Positions 17,702 through 25,983 of a DNA stretch of 64,000 nucleotides are shown here, piece after piece. Each line of letters starts with the position of its first letter. Position 1 is the stretch's first letter. The stretch comes from an uncultured Saprospiraceae bacterium (GTDB taxonomy: Bacteria; Bacteroidota; Bacteroidia; Chitinophagales; Saprospiraceae): positions 62,001 through 126,000 of the forward strand of contig CALEYL010000031.1 in assembly GCA_937926205.1 (NCBI GenBank). The letters run 5' to 3'. The translations under genes and the position numbers were made by a program. The notes beneath the pieces were generated by a model. It was not told the DNA's origin and did no database searches. It saw only the letters and a program-made list of their open reading frames with translations.

Positions 17702-19222
17702 CTATTTCATGAACTTCTCTTTGATATTCTCATAATTCGGTAGTTGCCGGTAATGCCATTTCATGATCACCTTTCCATTTTTCAACAGCAATAAGCCGGG
17801 ATTGGACCGGATTATGGTTTTTAACAGGATATCGTCGGCAGTGTAGAATGGGTATTCTGCGCCAATTGTTTTGCTGAAATCCCCTATCGTTTCCGCATTC
17901 AGATAAGCTGTGATAACATATGCATTGTAGCCCTCCTTCTTCGCAGCCATCATAATGGGGTTGATTTTTTCACCCCAGGCCTTCATATAGGAAGCATTGT
18001 TCCAGGCTTTGCGACTGAAAGCTTCCTCGCGTTTTTTGACGCCGGCAGCTTTTTGGACAACATACATGGAATCCGGAGTTCGGATGGTATCCGGTGCATA
18101 AATGGTGTCCATTAAAGTCATCATTCCTGTCGTGTCCTTTCCGTACAGTTTGTGGGCAATTACCATAAAGCTGTAGTTGGAGTCGGCCAGAATAGCCTCC
18201 GTCATATCGCTCCCCTGAAGGTCGGACACCTCAAATTCGCTGATTTTGGTTTGAGGTATCGTAGGTTCTGTTTTGATCTGTTCCAGGCTCCATTCTTCAC
18301 CAGGATATTTCTGAAATTCCTTCATATACTGGTCATAAGGCAGCTCCACTACTTCGCCAGTTGTTTTATTGGTCATTTTATAAGCGAGGATATCCACTGC
18401 ATTGAGGGCGTCGCTTTCTGCTTCTTTTTGTTCGCGAATGTTAACGCCAACTTTGAAAGGACGAAAATCTACATCAGGCAGATTCCAAACGAAGTTGCTC
18501 ATACAATAGAGGGTGAGCAAAGCAATGGATATGCTGGTAATCCCCATATTGACCCGCGCACTGAAAAGATGGTGCATGCGTCGGAAGCTGAACAGGAAAA
18601 GGAAGGCCGGAATGAGTAAAAACAGGTCTTTAAAGAAAGAAACTTTTGGTTTCAGTTTGATGAAATCACCGAAGCAACCACAATCGGTCACTTTCATGTT
18701 GGTTTCTACAAATGCGTCCCATTTGCCGAACTGGAAAAAGTTGACGCCTTCCGGTACGTATCCGGTCAGGTAAGTAAACCCGGTGAGAAAAGTAAAAAAG
18801 CCAACGAGAATGAGAAAAGCCCAGGCTGTAAATTTGCGATAAGCCCCCGTAAGGAGAAAAATGCCCAGCACAATTTCAAAAACGATCATAAAGACCGAAA
18901 AACTGGCTGAGTAGGCAGACAGTTTGGGAAACAAAGGAGACAGGAAAGAAAACCAGGTCGGTTTAAATACTTCTTGAAACTGGTCGAAATACTGTTCCAT
19001 CTTGTAGGCGGTCCCCAATGGATCAATGGCTTTGACAGCGCCGGAAAAAACAAAAAGTGCACCGGCGAAATTCTGAAAAAAGCTGACAATCCAGCTGTTT
19101 ACCTTGCGAAGGCCAAAGTGCATAAAAGCGGTCAAAAAAAGCGCCACAATGGCTGTTGAAATAAAAATAGTACCTAAGCCCATGATTGGAAACGATTTGG
19201 TAGCGATTTTCTGCTTGTTCAA
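17702..19222 (-). CDS. BT_3928-family membrane protein (DoxX-like)
   Basis: The 506-residue protein has an N-terminal DoxX/MauE-like membrane region of at least seven hydrophobic segments (about residues 14-260), with the conserved features NFAGALFVFSGAVKAIDPLGTAYKMEQYF and TDCGCFGDF. The remaining 240 residues are soluble and end in a thioredoxin-like stretch (IIRSNPGLLLLKNGKVIMKWHYRQLPNYE) without a CxxC pair. This matches the Bacteroidota family named after BT_3928. The mixture suggests a quinone- or thiol-linked redox function in the inner membrane, but this is inference. The DUF1599 gene upstream ends 19 bases before this start, a pairing seen widely in the phylum. Confidence 0.85.
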   Translation of the reverse strand: MNKQKIATKSFPIMGLGTIFISTAIVALFLTAFMHFGLRKVNSWIVSFFQNFAGALFVFSGAVKAIDPLGTAYKMEQYFDQFQEVFKPTWFSFLSPLFPKLSAYSASFSVFMIVFEIVLGIFLLTGAYRKFTAWAFLILVGFFTFLTGFTYLTGYVPEGVNFFQFGKWDAFVETNMKVTDCGCFGDFIKLKPKVSFFKDLFLLIPAFLFLFSFRRMHHLFSARVNMGITSISIALLTLYCMSNFVWNLPDVDFRPFKVGVNIREQKEAESDALNAVDILAYKMTNKTTGEVVELPYDQYMKEFQKYPGEEWSLEQIKTEPTIPQTKISEFEVSDLQGSDMTEAILADSNYSFMVIAHKLYGKDTTGMMTLMDTIYAPDTIRTPDSMYVVQKAAGVKKREEAFSRKAWNNASYMKAWGEKINPIMMAAKKEGYNAYVITAYLNAETIGDFSKTIGAEYPFYTADDILLKTIIRSNPGLLLLKNGKVIMKWHYRQLPNYENIKEKFMK

Positions 19223-19241
19223 TTAGTTGTATTCAGTGGGA

Positions 19242-19784
19242 TCAACCCTTCTCTGAAAGTTTAATGAGTGCAAAAATAGCATAGTTAATGATATCGCGGT
19301 AATTCGCATCCACTCCTTCTGAAGCAATGGTCTCTCCGAGCTTGTCTTCAATCTGCCGGATGCGCAGCAATTTTGATAAAATAAGGTCAGTCATGGAGCT
19401 TACCCGCATTTCCCGCCAGACCTCTCCATAATCGTGGTTTTTTTGCTGGAGCAGCCGGCGGGTTTCCGCCAGTTGCTTGTCGTACAGTGCCGTCACGGTT
19501 TCGAGCGGCAACTCTAAAGGCGTATCTTCCGGTAAGCTTTCCTGGATCAGGGCAATGATGCTGTAATTCACCAATCCAAGATATTCATCTGATACAGAAT
19601 CACTTACCTGCTGAACACCCTTTTCTTCGATGCTGCGGATGCGCCAGGCTTTGATGTAAAGCTGATCGGTCAGCGAACTCAGCCGCAGTATCCTCCACGA
19701 AGTCCCGTAATCATGCGTTTTATTGATAAAAACGTTACGACATTTTGCCGTAATCGCATCAAATTGTTGGAGTGTATGTTCCAT
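19242..19784 (-). CDS. DUF1599 domain protein
   Basis: The 180-residue protein contains two copies of the same unit, about 65 residues each. The first is KTHDYGTSWRILR...LYIKAWRIRSIEEKG...YLGLVNYSIIALIQ; the second is KNHDYGEVWREMR...LILSKLLRIRQIEDKL...YRDIINYAIFALIKL. This internal duplication with the HDYG-x-x-W and R-R-I-E motifs is the DUF1599 family (related to nucleotide-modification-associated domains). It is soluble and cytoplasmic. Its biochemical function is not established. It leads a likely co-transcribed group with the BT_3928 gene and perhaps nusB. Confidence 0.88.
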   Translation of the reverse strand: MEHTLQQFDAITAKCRNVFINKTHDYGTSWRILRLSSLTDQLYIKAWRIRSIEEKGVQQVSDSVSDEYLGLVNYSIIALIQESLPEDTPLELPLETVTALYDKQLAETRRLLQQKNHDYGEVWREMRVSSMTDLILSKLLRIRQIEDKLGETIASEGVDANYRDIINYAIFALIKLSEKG

Positions 19785-19869
19785 ACTTTATTTTGGTAAA
19801 GATACCAGGCTGTCAACAATAGGGCAGTTAATAAGTTGTTACAGATTGGTTAATGAAATTTCCGGGAGA

Positions 19870-20250
19870 TCAAACGAGATCGCTTTCATCCCAGTTTTTA
19901 CCACGTTTTTCTTTTACAATTTCTTTCAATTCAAGGGATTCATCGGGTTCTTCACGGGGGGGAGCCCCACCCTTCCGCCGAATTTTTTCCAATTCTTTCT
20001 CAATGGCGCGCTCTTCCCAGTCATCCGTTCCATGTTCCATACCGGGAATCCCGAACACGCTCATGAAATGAATCGCCAGGCCAATCCCCCAGCCCAGCAT
20101 CGGATAAAAGAACCACCAGTCTCCAAAACTGGTTACAATATTCAGCAATAATAAAAAGCCACCCACACTCACATAGGAATTCAGGTGTTTGTAAAATTCC
20201 TTTTTTGCTTTGACCCTTTTTTGGGCCTGTTCGTAAGGATCCATTTTCAT
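19870..20250 (-). CDS. 2TM domain protein
   Basis: The 126-residue protein opens with a charged helix (YEQAQKRVKAKKEFYKHLNSYV), then two hydrophobic segments (about residues 29-45 and 50-68) separated by DWWFFYPMLGWG, then HFMSVFG and a long charged tail. This is the PF13239 '2TM' layout, found fused to LytTR regulators or alone. The tail is strongly charged, with a Lys/Glu-rich helix. It starts 31 bases after the preceding membrane-protein gene and likely shares its operon. A start two codons later (20244) is equally possible. Function unknown. Confidence 0.85.
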   Translation of the reverse strand: MKMDPYEQAQKRVKAKKEFYKHLNSYVSVGGFLLLLNIVTSFGDWWFFYPMLGWGIGLAIHFMSVFGIPGMEHGTDDWEERAIEKELEKIRRKGGAPPREEPDESLELKEIVKEKRGKNWDESDLV

Positions 20251-20281
20251 GAAAAGCTAATGTGGTTTAATAAACAAACGG

Positions 20282-20680
20282 CTACTTTAAAAAGGCTACC
20301 CGCAATAATTTCCCCAACCAGGCGCCCAGTCCGCCGTACAAACCGCCAAAGATCGCCGTAAGCGCAATGGCGCCCATAGCGCCTATGCCGCCGAACAATC
20401 CGCCGATGCGGTTACCGAGGATGCCGCCGTTCAGGTCGCTAAGATACGAAGCATGAAGCCCCCAAAGGAGCATTCCGCCTGCAAAACCTGCTGCAAAAAC
20501 CCATTTTTTCAATCCGCCGGCAAATAGAAGACCGCCCAATAATCCAAAAAGCAGCAGGCGCCACCACGGCAAAAAAGGCGCCGTAAACCACCCACCGACA
20601 GCAATGAGCAGCGCAATGGCCGCCAGCAGGAGCCCTTGCTTGAGGTTGAATGCATTGTTTTTTTCCATGTGATCAGGCAT
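20282..20680 (-). CDS. Small Gly-rich membrane protein, unknown
   Basis: The 132-residue protein has four or five hydrophobic segments rich in Gly, Ala and Leu (for example LAWLLFGLLGG-like stretches and MGAIALTAIFGGLYGGLGAWLGKLL). There is no signal peptide and no known domain that I recognise. It begins 18 bases after the stop of the penicillin acylase gene and precedes the 2TM gene, so the three probably form one operon. A second ATG at 20668 (MEKNNAFNLK...) could be the true start. Confidence 0.65.
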   Translation of the reverse strand: MPDHMEKNNAFNLKQGLLLAAIALLIAVGGWFTAPFLPWWRLLLFGLLGGLLFAGGLKKWVFAAGFAGGMLLWGLHASYLSDLNGGILGNRIGGLFGGIGAMGAIALTAIFGGLYGGLGAWLGKLLRVAFLK

Positions 20681-20698
20681 TAGCTTTGCACTTTTCTT

Positions 20699-23209
20699 TT
20701 ATCTGGATTTGAACGCTACAACATTCCGGATTTTTCCCCGGCCATCGTTGAGGTCTTTCATAAACAGCAATTCATAATACTTCCCTGTAGCCCAATCGGC
20801 AATCGAGTTGTCATAGAAAGGACTGCCGGGATTGCCGGATTGTCCGCCAGGGTAAACGCCATGCGCTTTGACGGTATCGCCGAGTTCCACAATCATGCGC
20901 CACGACGGGCCATTGGCTTCCCTTATGGCATTCGGTGCATCACCATAACCGCCACATCGGATGTTTTTGACAGAAAATGCCGGAATATTGGCAATGTGAG
21001 AGATAGTAGTCCCTTTCTGAACTGCCCAGTTGAAATCGCTTGCCGCATAACTTTTCCGGAGTGTTTCCACCATTTCCCCATAGGCCTGGGTGACAATTTC
21101 TTTGGCGTGTTCCATGTTTTTGGAGCAATAATCATCGAAAACGGCATTTTCAGGCTGTTCCTGCAACATTTCCAGCAAACGCCAGGTCTCAGGGAACAAA
21201 ATCTCCATGGAATCGCGCAGCTCGAAATCAATGATGTCTTCAAAAGCGCGCCGTTGTAAAGCTTTAAACCAAACATCAAACGCCGCCGCCGCCTTGGAAT
21301 CAGCCTCAAACCGGAAGTCCCATTTTTTTAAATCAGCGAGGATTGAACGACTTAGGGGATCCGTTAATTGAGACTCATCTAAAAGCCCCAGCATTAAAGG
21401 CACCCCTTCTTCTGCTTTGATGCTGTAGTTATCGTTTTGGAGGGCTTCCATGTCTTCCAGTGTTGCCCCCTGCATGGCTTCGATGCGCCGGTTGATGTAA
21501 CGGCCACGGTAGTCATCGAACCCTCCGTTATAATAATAAGGGTAGTCGGGGCTTGTGGAATTCTGATTTGCAGAAGCCACAAAACCGCGCTTCGGATTGA
21601 GTACTTTTGGTATTTGAGATGGGGGAATAAACCCTTGCCAGGCATTGGCCGAAGAGCTTCCGTCCTGAACAAAGCGCCCCTGTTCTTTGTGTTTGATGGG
21701 AAATTTTCCGGCAACGGTAATGGCAATGTCGCCACTTCCTGAAGCAAAGACGATGTTTTGAGCCGGGCTTTCATAACAGGCAATGCTTTCTGCGTAATCG
21801 CTGAATCCCTTCCCTTTCATAAAATTGAAAAACATACCAATTTCATGGATGCAGCCTTCCGCCGGCATGTCGTGCGCAACCCAGCGCATGGCCATATCCA
21901 GGTATTCCGAAGGTTCGGTTTCATACACTACCGGCCCCCAAACGGTGTATTTTACCTGATCCACGACGGCCTCTTTACGGCCTCGCACGTTTATGACTTC
22001 TTCACGAATGTCAACCGGTGTTGGCTTTCCATCCAACAGGTAATTTTGCTTGCTTTTGTCAGTCCAGCGAATGCGGTACCAGTCAAGCACATCCTGCCCG
22101 ACATTGGTCAGACCCCAGGCGATGTTTTCATTGAATCCGATTACAATACCCGGAGCTCCCGGCAGGGAAACGCCGTAGGCATTCAGGGAAGGTGTATGCA
22201 GTTGCACCTCGTACCATACTGAAGGCAACGTAAGGCGCAGGTGTGGATCGTTGCAGAGGATGGGATTTCCGGAAGCGGTTTTGCTGCCCGACAAAGCCCA
22301 GTTGTTGCTCCCAATACCCTCCGGTGATTGCGGCAGATTCCGATAAGGAATCAGGCCGCTCATTTTGGGTTGGGGATCCGGCGTTGTTACCGGGAGGAAG
22401 TTCCAGCTTACATCAGCGGGGATGATGGGCGATTGTTTTGGATTGTATTCTGGAAACAGAAAGCGAAACTGTTCTTCTCCAAACAGCTCAAGGGCATTCG
22501 ACGCCGCAACATCTTCATTTCGGAAACAGAGGGTTTCGGCCATGTTTTTCAGCATGAGGGCCGTTTTGAGAGGGGTCCAGGGTTCCGGAGCATAGCCCAA
22601 TAGCTTGAATTCCAGCGGATACTGCTCGGGGGTCAGGGTGGCTACCCAGGCATTGATGCCGGCGGTATATGCCTCAACAACAGCGATTTCGTCGGGATTT
22701 TTTTTCCATGCTTCCAGGGTGCGTTCGGCGGCATAAACCATCCCTTTACGGCGTTGCAATTTGTCGCGCTTCAGGGTACGCGCACCCAGCACTTCCGATA
22801 AGCGCCCGCTTACCGAACGCGTGGCTATGTCCATTTGCCACAATCGGTATTGCGCTGTAATGTAGCCCTGTGCAAATGCAAGGCTGGTTTCGTCTTCCGC
22901 AAAAATATGAGGAACAAGCCGGTCATCGAAGGCAACAGTAACCTGTTTTCCTTCCAGGGGCAGCTCAATGGACTGGTCTGCCGTTGCCCCAAGCGCTTCT
23001 GCGTTTTGCCAGAAGCCTTTGGCAGGGTCAAAAAAGGGGCCGATGGCTGGCAAAGGGGCCCCAAACGGGTGGAACCAATTGCTGATCAGAACAATACATA
23101 CAATCAAGGCAAGTGCAATTCCCGCCTTTATTCGCGGTGACCTGCTGCTGAGAGACAATTTTGGTAGCGTCACTTTCCTGCATTTTTTCGAGGGCAAAAA
23201 GGTACGCAT
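20699..23209 (-). CDS. Penicillin acylase family protein (Ntn hydrolase)
   Basis: The 836-residue protein has one N-terminal membrane segment (about residues 31-46), then an alpha-chain-like region, and the precursor cleavage site GSNNWALSGSKT near residue 300. There the Ser becomes the N-terminal nucleophile after autocleavage. Downstream are NPILCNDPHL and PGAPGIVIGFNENIAWGLTN, both family hallmarks, and late the beta-chain oxyanion region with SGNPGSPFYDNSIADW. Family members cleave amide bonds of beta-lactams, acyl-homoserine lactones or other N-acyl compounds in the periplasm; the substrate here is unknown. It is followed closely by two small membrane-protein genes. Confidence 0.9.
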   Translation of the reverse strand: MRTFLPSKKCRKVTLPKLSLSSRSPRIKAGIALALIVCIVLISNWFHPFGAPLPAIGPFFDPAKGFWQNAEALGATADQSIELPLEGKQVTVAFDDRLVPHIFAEDETSLAFAQGYITAQYRLWQMDIATRSVSGRLSEVLGARTLKRDKLQRRKGMVYAAERTLEAWKKNPDEIAVVEAYTAGINAWVATLTPEQYPLEFKLLGYAPEPWTPLKTALMLKNMAETLCFRNEDVAASNALELFGEEQFRFLFPEYNPKQSPIIPADVSWNFLPVTTPDPQPKMSGLIPYRNLPQSPEGIGSNNWALSGSKTASGNPILCNDPHLRLTLPSVWYEVQLHTPSLNAYGVSLPGAPGIVIGFNENIAWGLTNVGQDVLDWYRIRWTDKSKQNYLLDGKPTPVDIREEVINVRGRKEAVVDQVKYTVWGPVVYETEPSEYLDMAMRWVAHDMPAEGCIHEIGMFFNFMKGKGFSDYAESIACYESPAQNIVFASGSGDIAITVAGKFPIKHKEQGRFVQDGSSSANAWQGFIPPSQIPKVLNPKRGFVASANQNSTSPDYPYYYNGGFDDYRGRYINRRIEAMQGATLEDMEALQNDNYSIKAEEGVPLMLGLLDESQLTDPLSRSILADLKKWDFRFEADSKAAAAFDVWFKALQRRAFEDIIDFELRDSMEILFPETWRLLEMLQEQPENAVFDDYCSKNMEHAKEIVTQAYGEMVETLRKSYAASDFNWAVQKGTTISHIANIPAFSVKNIRCGGYGDAPNAIREANGPSWRMIVELGDTVKAHGVYPGGQSGNPGSPFYDNSIADWATGKYYELLFMKDLNDGRGKIRNVVAFKSR

Positions 23210-23288
23210 AAATTGGCAAATGTTAAGGGAAAGCCTGTATATTTGCCTAATTACTATTTAGTAGTTTTTGTGTTTATTTGTTTGGGTT

Positions 23289-23325
23289 AGAGGCCCTTGC
23301 CTTTACTGGCAAGGGCTCTTTTTTT
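23289..23325 (+). terminator. Stem-loop with T-run facing the plus strand
   Basis: GCCCTTGCC (23293-23301) and GGCAAGGGC (23308-23316) pair perfectly around TTTACT, followed by TCTTTTTTT on the plus strand. Both flanking genes are on the minus strand, so the T-run faces the unusual direction. The hairpin still separates the DUF4252 gene from the penicillin acylase gene. Confidence 0.7.
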
Positions 23326-23341
23326 GGGAAAAAGTTTTGGT

Positions 23342-23860
23342 TTATGCCCGGAATCGATTCTCAGGCAATGATTTCAGGTGCTCTGCTCCATCCACATCGA
23401 TATCGAGATCGTTCAGGTCGCTAAAGCGCAATTTGCATTCCAGATGCAACATCAGGAATTCATCTGTTTCACGGACTAAGATCAATATGTTGTTAATAAT
23501 GCCGTCCTTTTCCCGGATGAGCAGGTTCACATGTTCATTGTTTCCCCTCATCATGATGAGGTCTTCATAAGATTCTGCTTTCACCCCTTTTATCAAACGG
23601 TCGAAATCTTCCTGCAAAGGTTGTTCTCCGTTCTCGAGTTGCAACAATTCCAACCGGCTGATTTTCCGCAACAATTTTGACGCATCTTCTGCATCTGTAA
23701 CTTTGGATGCCAAACGGATAAACAAACCCTGAATGCGCACGCCGGTAGCATTAGGAGAAGTATTATAATGTCTGTAAAAATCCCGGATCGGGTCTTTCTG
23801 AGCCTGTGTAAGGGTGCTGCAAAGCAAAGTCAGTATGGCGATGAAAATAGTTTTTTTCAT
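23342..23860 (-). CDS. DUF4252 domain protein (first paralog)
   Basis: The 172-residue protein has a signal peptide (MKKTIFIAILTLLCSTLTQAQ) and then the DUF4252 (PF14060) pattern: an early RIQGLFIRLASKV stretch, then a helical RLELLQLENG region, and a late MRGNNEHVNLLIREKDGIINNILILVRETDEFLMLHLEC core of strands. It is probably periplasmic or attached to the outer membrane. A second DUF4252 gene ends 32 bases upstream, and the pair follows an ECF sigma/anti-sigma pair, a linkage seen in many Bacteroidota. The molecular role is unknown; the linkage suggests envelope-stress output. Confidence 0.85.
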   Translation of the reverse strand: MKKTIFIAILTLLCSTLTQAQKDPIRDFYRHYNTSPNATGVRIQGLFIRLASKVTDAEDASKLLRKISRLELLQLENGEQPLQEDFDRLIKGVKAESYEDLIMMRGNNEHVNLLIREKDGIINNILILVRETDEFLMLHLECKLRFSDLNDLDIDVDGAEHLKSLPENRFRA

Positions 23861-23892
23861 GTTGTTTTGTTTATTGGTTTAAGGAATCCAAA

Positions 23893-24420
23893 TCAATCCT
23901 CCTGTTTCTTATCCCCTTTGTTTTTTTCAACGGACCGGGCCATTTTCGTCACCTTATTCAGGTTGATTTTGCCCAGAAAGCTAATCAGGACAAACTCGTC
24001 ATCGTAAGAAAGCAGCAGCAATTCATCTATGGTTTCCCCATTGCTTCCTTTAGCCAGAAACTCGAGGTTGGTGCCATCTTTTTCTTTTACCGTCATCAGG
24101 ACTTCATATTCTGATGTGTTGATTTTTGACTTGAATTCCTTGTAGAATTTGTCGGGTGTCGTTTCTGTCGTGAGGATTCTCAATGATTTGATGTCCTTGG
24201 CGATGTCTTTCATGACCTCGCCTTCTTCTTCTCCATCGAAGACCATGTTATTGACTTCAATATTCCCAAGCATTTCAAACATTTTCGGGCTGATGTAAAC
24301 CACCGAAAAACGGCTGTCTTCGACATACTGGGAAAAGTACTTGTCAATGGCATTGTCCTGCGCAGAAAGCATGGTGGACAAGCCGGTTGTAAAAAGCAGA
24401 ACAGTCAGGAATTTTTGCAT
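23893..24420 (-). CDS. DUF4252 domain protein (second paralog)
   Basis: The 175-residue protein starts at ATG 24420 with a signal peptide (MQKFLTVLLFTTGLSTMLSAQ). The reading frame extends to 24639, but that extension only translates the 8-bp repeat array (SNHQIFKSSNFQIFKSSN) and is not part of the protein. The mature part shows FMSQYVEDSRFSVVYISPKMFEML-like strands, then YEVLMTVKEKDGTNLEFLAKGSNGETIDELLLLSYDDEFVLISFLG, the DUF4252 core. It is a diverged paralog of the next gene and closes a repeat-laden 377-base gap to the anti-sigma gene. Exported, function unknown. Confidence 0.85.
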   Translation of the reverse strand: MQKFLTVLLFTTGLSTMLSAQDNAIDKYFSQYVEDSRFSVVYISPKMFEMLGNIEVNNMVFDGEEEGEVMKDIAKDIKSLRILTTETTPDKFYKEFKSKINTSEYEVLMTVKEKDGTNLEFLAKGSNGETIDELLLLSYDDEFVLISFLGKINLNKVTKMARSVEKNKGDKKQED

Positions 24421-24430
24421 AACGATTAAA

Positions 24431-24516
24431 ATTTGATGATTTGAAAATTTTAAAATTTGGTGATTGGGATTCGGGATGCCCGGAAAGTTGTGTTCATCAA
24501 AGTACTTTTCTGGCAT
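24431..24516 (+). repeat. Octad array plus hairpin core, copy A
   Basis: Four 8-base units (24431-24462) lead into a core at 24462-24516 that begins GATTGGGATTC. The core folds with ATGCC/GGCAT outside, GAAA/TTTC in the middle, and GTGTT/AGTAC inside around loop CATCAA. It aligns in full with copies B and D. Confidence 0.82.
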
Positions 24517-24521
24517 TATTG

Positions 24522-24655
24522 ATTTGATGATTTGAAAATTTGATGATTTGAAAATTTGAAAATTTGATGATTTGAAAATTTGATGATTTGATGATTTGGT
24601 GATTGGGATTCGGGATGCCCGGAAATTCGTATTTATCAAAATGCTTTTACGGCAT
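24522..24655 (+). repeat. Ten-unit octad array plus hairpin core, copy B
   Basis: Ten perfect-register 8-base units of ATTTGATG, ATTTGAAA or ATTTGGTG type (24522-24601) lead into the core at 24601-24655. Its inner stem is GTATT/AATGC with loop TATCAA, inside ATGCC/GGCAT. A partial third core start (ATTGGGATTCGATATGCC) follows at 24677-24694, then inverted fragments of the array up to about 24795. No unique spacers separate the units, so this is not a CRISPR array. Confidence 0.85.
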
Positions 24656-24797
24656 TGGAAACTTGAAAATTTGAGAATTGGGATTCGATATGCCCCCTGT
24701 TTCCGGAATGCCTCATTTTCAAATCATCAAATCAACTCATCTTCAAATTAATCCCCTCATTTTCAAATTTTCTAATAAACACATCTTCAAATTAACA

Positions 24798-25259
24798 TCA
24801 ATCCCCCTTCTCCAAAATCCGCACGCCCCGATTCAACCCCTCTGACACTTTCATCAAAGCATTTCGGGTAATTTGCAGGGCTTCTTCTTTCGTTTTGGGC
24901 TCGTATTTTGACCAGTCAATGGTTGCCACCGGAGCTTCCGGAGCAGGGCTTATTTCCCGATACACCAAAGTACCAGCGATCAGGGCCAACGCAAAAATGG
25001 CTGCAGCGGCCGCAACCCGAATGGGATTCAGGCGGAAACGACGCGCCTGTGGCACAGATAATTCAGCATCAAGGCGCCGCTCAAAACCAGCAGGCAGGGA
25101 ACGCGACTTTTCAGCATCCAGAAAGCGAAACAAAGGGATGTATTTTTCCAGTTCTTTTTCCACTACTTCCTGCGAGTTGAAGTAAGCTTTCAGACGTTTT
25201 TCTTCTTCCAGCGTCGTTGTTCCGGCAAAGTATTTTTCGATCAGCGTTTTATAATCCAT
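24798..25259 (-). CDS. Anti-sigma-factor-like membrane protein
   Basis: The 153-residue protein starts at ATG 25259 (MDYKTLIEKYFAG), 11 bases inside the sigma-factor gene, which suggests translational coupling. It has a cytoplasmic helical N-terminus (EEEKRLKAYFNSQEVVEKELEKYIPLFRFLD), one membrane segment (RVAAAAAIFALALIAGTLVYR, about residues 79-98), and a short periplasmic tail. This is the layout of the small anti-sigma factors that Bacteroidota encode behind ECF sigma genes; no zinc-finger HxxxCxxC is visible. The open frame extends to 25295, but that part lies in the sigma gene. Confidence 0.78.
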   Translation of the reverse strand: MDYKTLIEKYFAGTTTLEEEKRLKAYFNSQEVVEKELEKYIPLFRFLDAEKSRSLPAGFERRLDAELSVPQARRFRLNPIRVAAAAAIFALALIAGTLVYREISPAPEAPVATIDWSKYEPKTKEEALQITRNALMKVSEGLNRGVRILEKGD

Positions 25260-25764
25260 GATTTTCTGTTTGGAGATACAAGCTCCGGACGGCATTGCGC
25301 GCCCGGAACAAATTCACTTTCACCTGATTCATCGGCAGATCCAGTAATTCAACAATTTCCTGATAACTCATTTCTTCTATGTCGCGCAGGTGCATGACCA
25401 GGCGCTGTTTTTCCGGTAGTTGCTGCATCAGCTTCAGCAGATGTGCCATGGTATCTGAATATTCGGCAGCTGCTAAAGGAGTAGGCTCGTGATCTGCCAG
25501 CCCGGGCAGGGATTCTGCTTCCAGATACCCCCTTCGTTGCTTCCCGCTGCGGATTTTATCAATGGCCTGATTTTTTACCAGCTTCATACACCAGGCCTCC
25601 ACATTCCGGATGGCCGGCCAGGCATCCTGCTGACGCCATGCTTTTACCAGTACCTCCTGCACGACATCCTGCGCTTCTGCGTCATCGCTCAGGATGCGCA
25701 GGGCAAGTCGGTAGAGTTTGTCTTTAACCGGCAGGATATGTTGCTTGAAGTAGGTTAAGCTCAT
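25249..25764 (-). CDS. ECF-type RNA polymerase sigma factor
   Basis: The 171-residue protein has sigma region 2 (YRLALRILSDDAEAQDVVQEVLVKAWR) and region 4 (LPEKQRLVMHLRDIEEMSYQEIVELLDLPMNQVKVNLFRARNAVR), the two domains of an ECF sigma-70 factor. It would direct RNA polymerase to a small regulon, restrained by the anti-sigma protein that overlaps its 3' end by 11 bases. The downstream DUF4252 pair is the likely target or output. The trigger cannot be told from the sequence. Confidence 0.92.
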   Translation of the reverse strand: MSLTYFKQHILPVKDKLYRLALRILSDDAEAQDVVQEVLVKAWRQQDAWPAIRNVEAWCMKLVKNQAIDKIRSGKQRRGYLEAESLPGLADHEPTPLAAAEYSDTMAHLLKLMQQLPEKQRLVMHLRDIEEMSYQEIVELLDLPMNQVKVNLFRARNAVRSLYLQTENHGL

Positions 25765-25895
25765 TTCTTTGGCACGACGATTGTAAGGAATAGAATGTTA
25801 CAGAGGGTATCATTTTTTTTTGTTGATTAAGCGGAGGGTGTCTCGAAAAGGTGTCACCTCGTTAAAATGCAAAAAAATCCTTCGCAAAAAAAAGT

Positions 25896-25912
25896 TTGGC
25901 ACGGTTTTAGAA
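25896..25912 (+). promoter_or_regulatory. Possible sigma-54 promoter
   Basis: TTGGCACG at 25896-25903 matches the -24 box of sigma-54 promoters perfectly. Ten bases after its GG comes GA where GC is expected, so the -12 box (TTAGA) is weak. It lies about 70 bases before the ATG at 25984. Confidence 0.35.
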
Positions 25913-25983
25913 TTACACCTGACATCTTTATCAAATTATTTTTCTTCAAAAATCATTCGTTCATCACTATCAAATTTTTGTCT

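Noticed and set aside
24421..24639. N-terminal extension of the second DUF4252 protein
   Set aside because: The extension only translates the octad array (repeated SSNFQI-type residues); the signal peptide begins at 24420.
24421..24797. Possible CRISPR array
   Set aside because: The repeat unit is 8 bases and units are directly tandem. There are no unique spacers of similar length and no cas genes in the window.
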